Assembly (NCBI GenBank): GCA_030828265.1
Contig: JAURCW010000071.1
Location: 1 to 6,486 of the forward strand
Reading direction: 5' to 3'
Length of the DNA: 6,486 nt
Source of the DNA: Burkholderiales bacterium
Lineage (GTDB): Bacteria; Pseudomonadota; Gammaproteobacteria; Burkholderiales; Burkholderiaceae_A
The notes under the pieces are model-generated. The model saw only the letters and a list, made by a program, of their open reading frames with translations. It was not told where the DNA came from and did not search any database. Shown here in pieces: positions 5,705 to 6,486 of the stretch. Each line of letters begins with the position of its first letter. Positions within the stretch are counted from its first letter, which is position 1. The translations under genes and the position numbers were made by a program.

Positions 5705-6486
5705 TTACTTCCAGCCGGTTTGATCAACCAGTTGTTGCGCAAGGCGTTGCTGAGCTGCAAACTTGGCAACGGGCATAGGGTCGGCTTTGAAGCCGCCGAG
5801 CTTTTCAAGGGCAGGGTTGTTCGCGGCAACGCCTCTTACCACGGGCCATTCATTATTGCCTTCGGCAAATGCGGCCTGGGTTTCCTTGCTTGCAAGAAAC
5901 TCTAGAAAACGACGCGCATGGGCAGCATTAGGTGCGGTCTTTACAATGCCACCGCCCGAGATATTGACATGGCTGCCGGCCTTGTCTTGGTTTGGCCAAA
6001 TCACCTGGGTCTTCGCCACAGCCTCTTGATCGGCGGGCTTGTTGCTCCGCATAAGTCGGGCGTAGTAGTAGCTATTACTTAAAGCCACCGCGCATTCCCC
6101 CGAGGCAACCGCACGAATTTGGTCGGTATCCCCTCCTTTGGGAGGCCTAGCAAGATTGGCCACGACGGATTTCATCCATTGCTCGGTCTTTGCAGGCCCG
6201 TCTGCGACGAGCATGGAGCCAAAGAGCGAGAGCATGTAGGGGTGGGATCCAGATCGTGTGCAGACAAGACCCTTCATCTCGGGCTTAGCGAGGTCACTGT
6301 AGTTCTTTACGTTGCTGGCCTTGACGCGTTTAGGGTCAATAACAATCACCCGCGCCCGGGTGGTGAGGCCAACCCAGTTCGAGGTTCGAAGATCAGCAGG
6401 AATAGCCGCCTCAAGGCGCTGAGAACCATGAGCTTGAAAGAGCCCGTCTTGTTCTGCAGCCCAGAGTCGCGCCGCATCGGCCAGCA
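5705..6486 (-). CDS. fbpA: Ferric-iron ABC transporter substrate-binding protein (FbpA/FutA type), N-terminus cut by window edge
   Basis: The minus frame runs from the window edge (first full codon at 6484) to TAA at 5707-5705: 259 residues, against about 330-350 for the family with signal peptide, so roughly the first 80 residues lie outside. The visible N-terminus, LADAARLWAAEQDGLF, matches the FbpA region after the first substrate loop. It is followed by AIPADLR, WVGLTTRARVIV and the hinge region. The run of three Tyr codons at 6062-6070 (SNSYYYARL) holds the paired tyrosines that bind Fe3+ in FbpA and FutA. SHVNISGGGIVKTAPN and FLEFLASKETQ are typical C-lobe blocks. The protein would be periplasmic and feed iron to an FbpBC permease encoded beyond the right edge or elsewhere. 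An internal GTG at 6349 is a Val in the RVIVID strand, not a start. It is convergent with dctM. Confidence 0.9.
   Translation of the reverse strand, partial: LADAARLWAAEQDGLFQAHGSQRLEAAIPADLRTSNWVGLTTRARVIVIDPKRVKASNVKNYSDLAKPEMKGLVCTRSGSHPYMLSLFGSMLVADGPAKTEQWMKSVVANLARPPKGGDTDQIRAVASGECAVALSNSYYYARLMRSNKPADQEAVAKTQVIWPNQDKAGSHVNISGGGIVKTAPNAAHARRFLEFLASKETQAAFAEGNNEWPVVRGVAANNPALEKLGGFKADPMPVAKFAAQQRLAQQLVDQTGWK

Noticed and set aside
1..6486. tRNA, rRNA, CRISPR array, insertion sequence or attachment site
   Set aside because: I saw no regularly spaced repeats, transposase or integrase coding, terminal inverted repeats with target duplications, or cloverleaf-like sequence in the gaps between genes.

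Overview
The window looks like chromosomal DNA from a beta-proteobacterium, probably of the Burkholderiales. This is inferred from the DctP and iron-binding protein sequences, the mixed-GC codon use and the general style of the genes. No rRNA or marker gene is present to confirm it. It holds six protein genes, two of them cut by the window ends. I found no RNA gene, CRISPR array, insertion sequence or integrase.

Left part (1-1968). A minus-strand gene that starts with GTG at 710 and runs off the left edge encodes an exported or membrane-anchored protein. It has a TPR-like helical region followed by a highly charged Ala/Glu/Arg coiled coil. Diverging from it across about 190 bp is a ParA/MinD-type ATPase gene (905-1900) with a clear deviant Walker A motif and a long disordered tail. 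The tail ends in a short hydrophobic/basic segment resembling the MinD membrane-targeting tip. A strong intrinsic terminator (1938-1968) closes the parA-like gene.

Middle (1996-5654). A complete three-gene TRAP transporter operon, dctP-dctQ-dctM, encodes a periplasmic C4-dicarboxylate-type binding protein, a small membrane subunit and a large membrane subunit. A stem-loop sits between dctP and dctQ, where it could set the higher level of binding protein that such systems need. An intrinsic terminator lies downstream of dctM. DctM is about 110 residues longer than the usual family member because of an insertion carrying two extra membrane segments. DctQ has an extra N-terminal hydrophobic segment. 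Sampled lines of this operon have lower GC (about 42-45%) than the flanking genes (about 53-68%), so it may have a separate history.

Right part (5705-6486). A convergent minus-strand gene, cut at its 5' end, encodes the C-terminal three quarters of an FbpA/FutA-type ferric-iron ABC transporter binding protein.

The operon and the iron-binding gene are nutrient-uptake functions of known type. The least explained parts are the divergent TPR/coiled-coil and ParA-like pair, the ParA-like tail, and the enlarged DctM.
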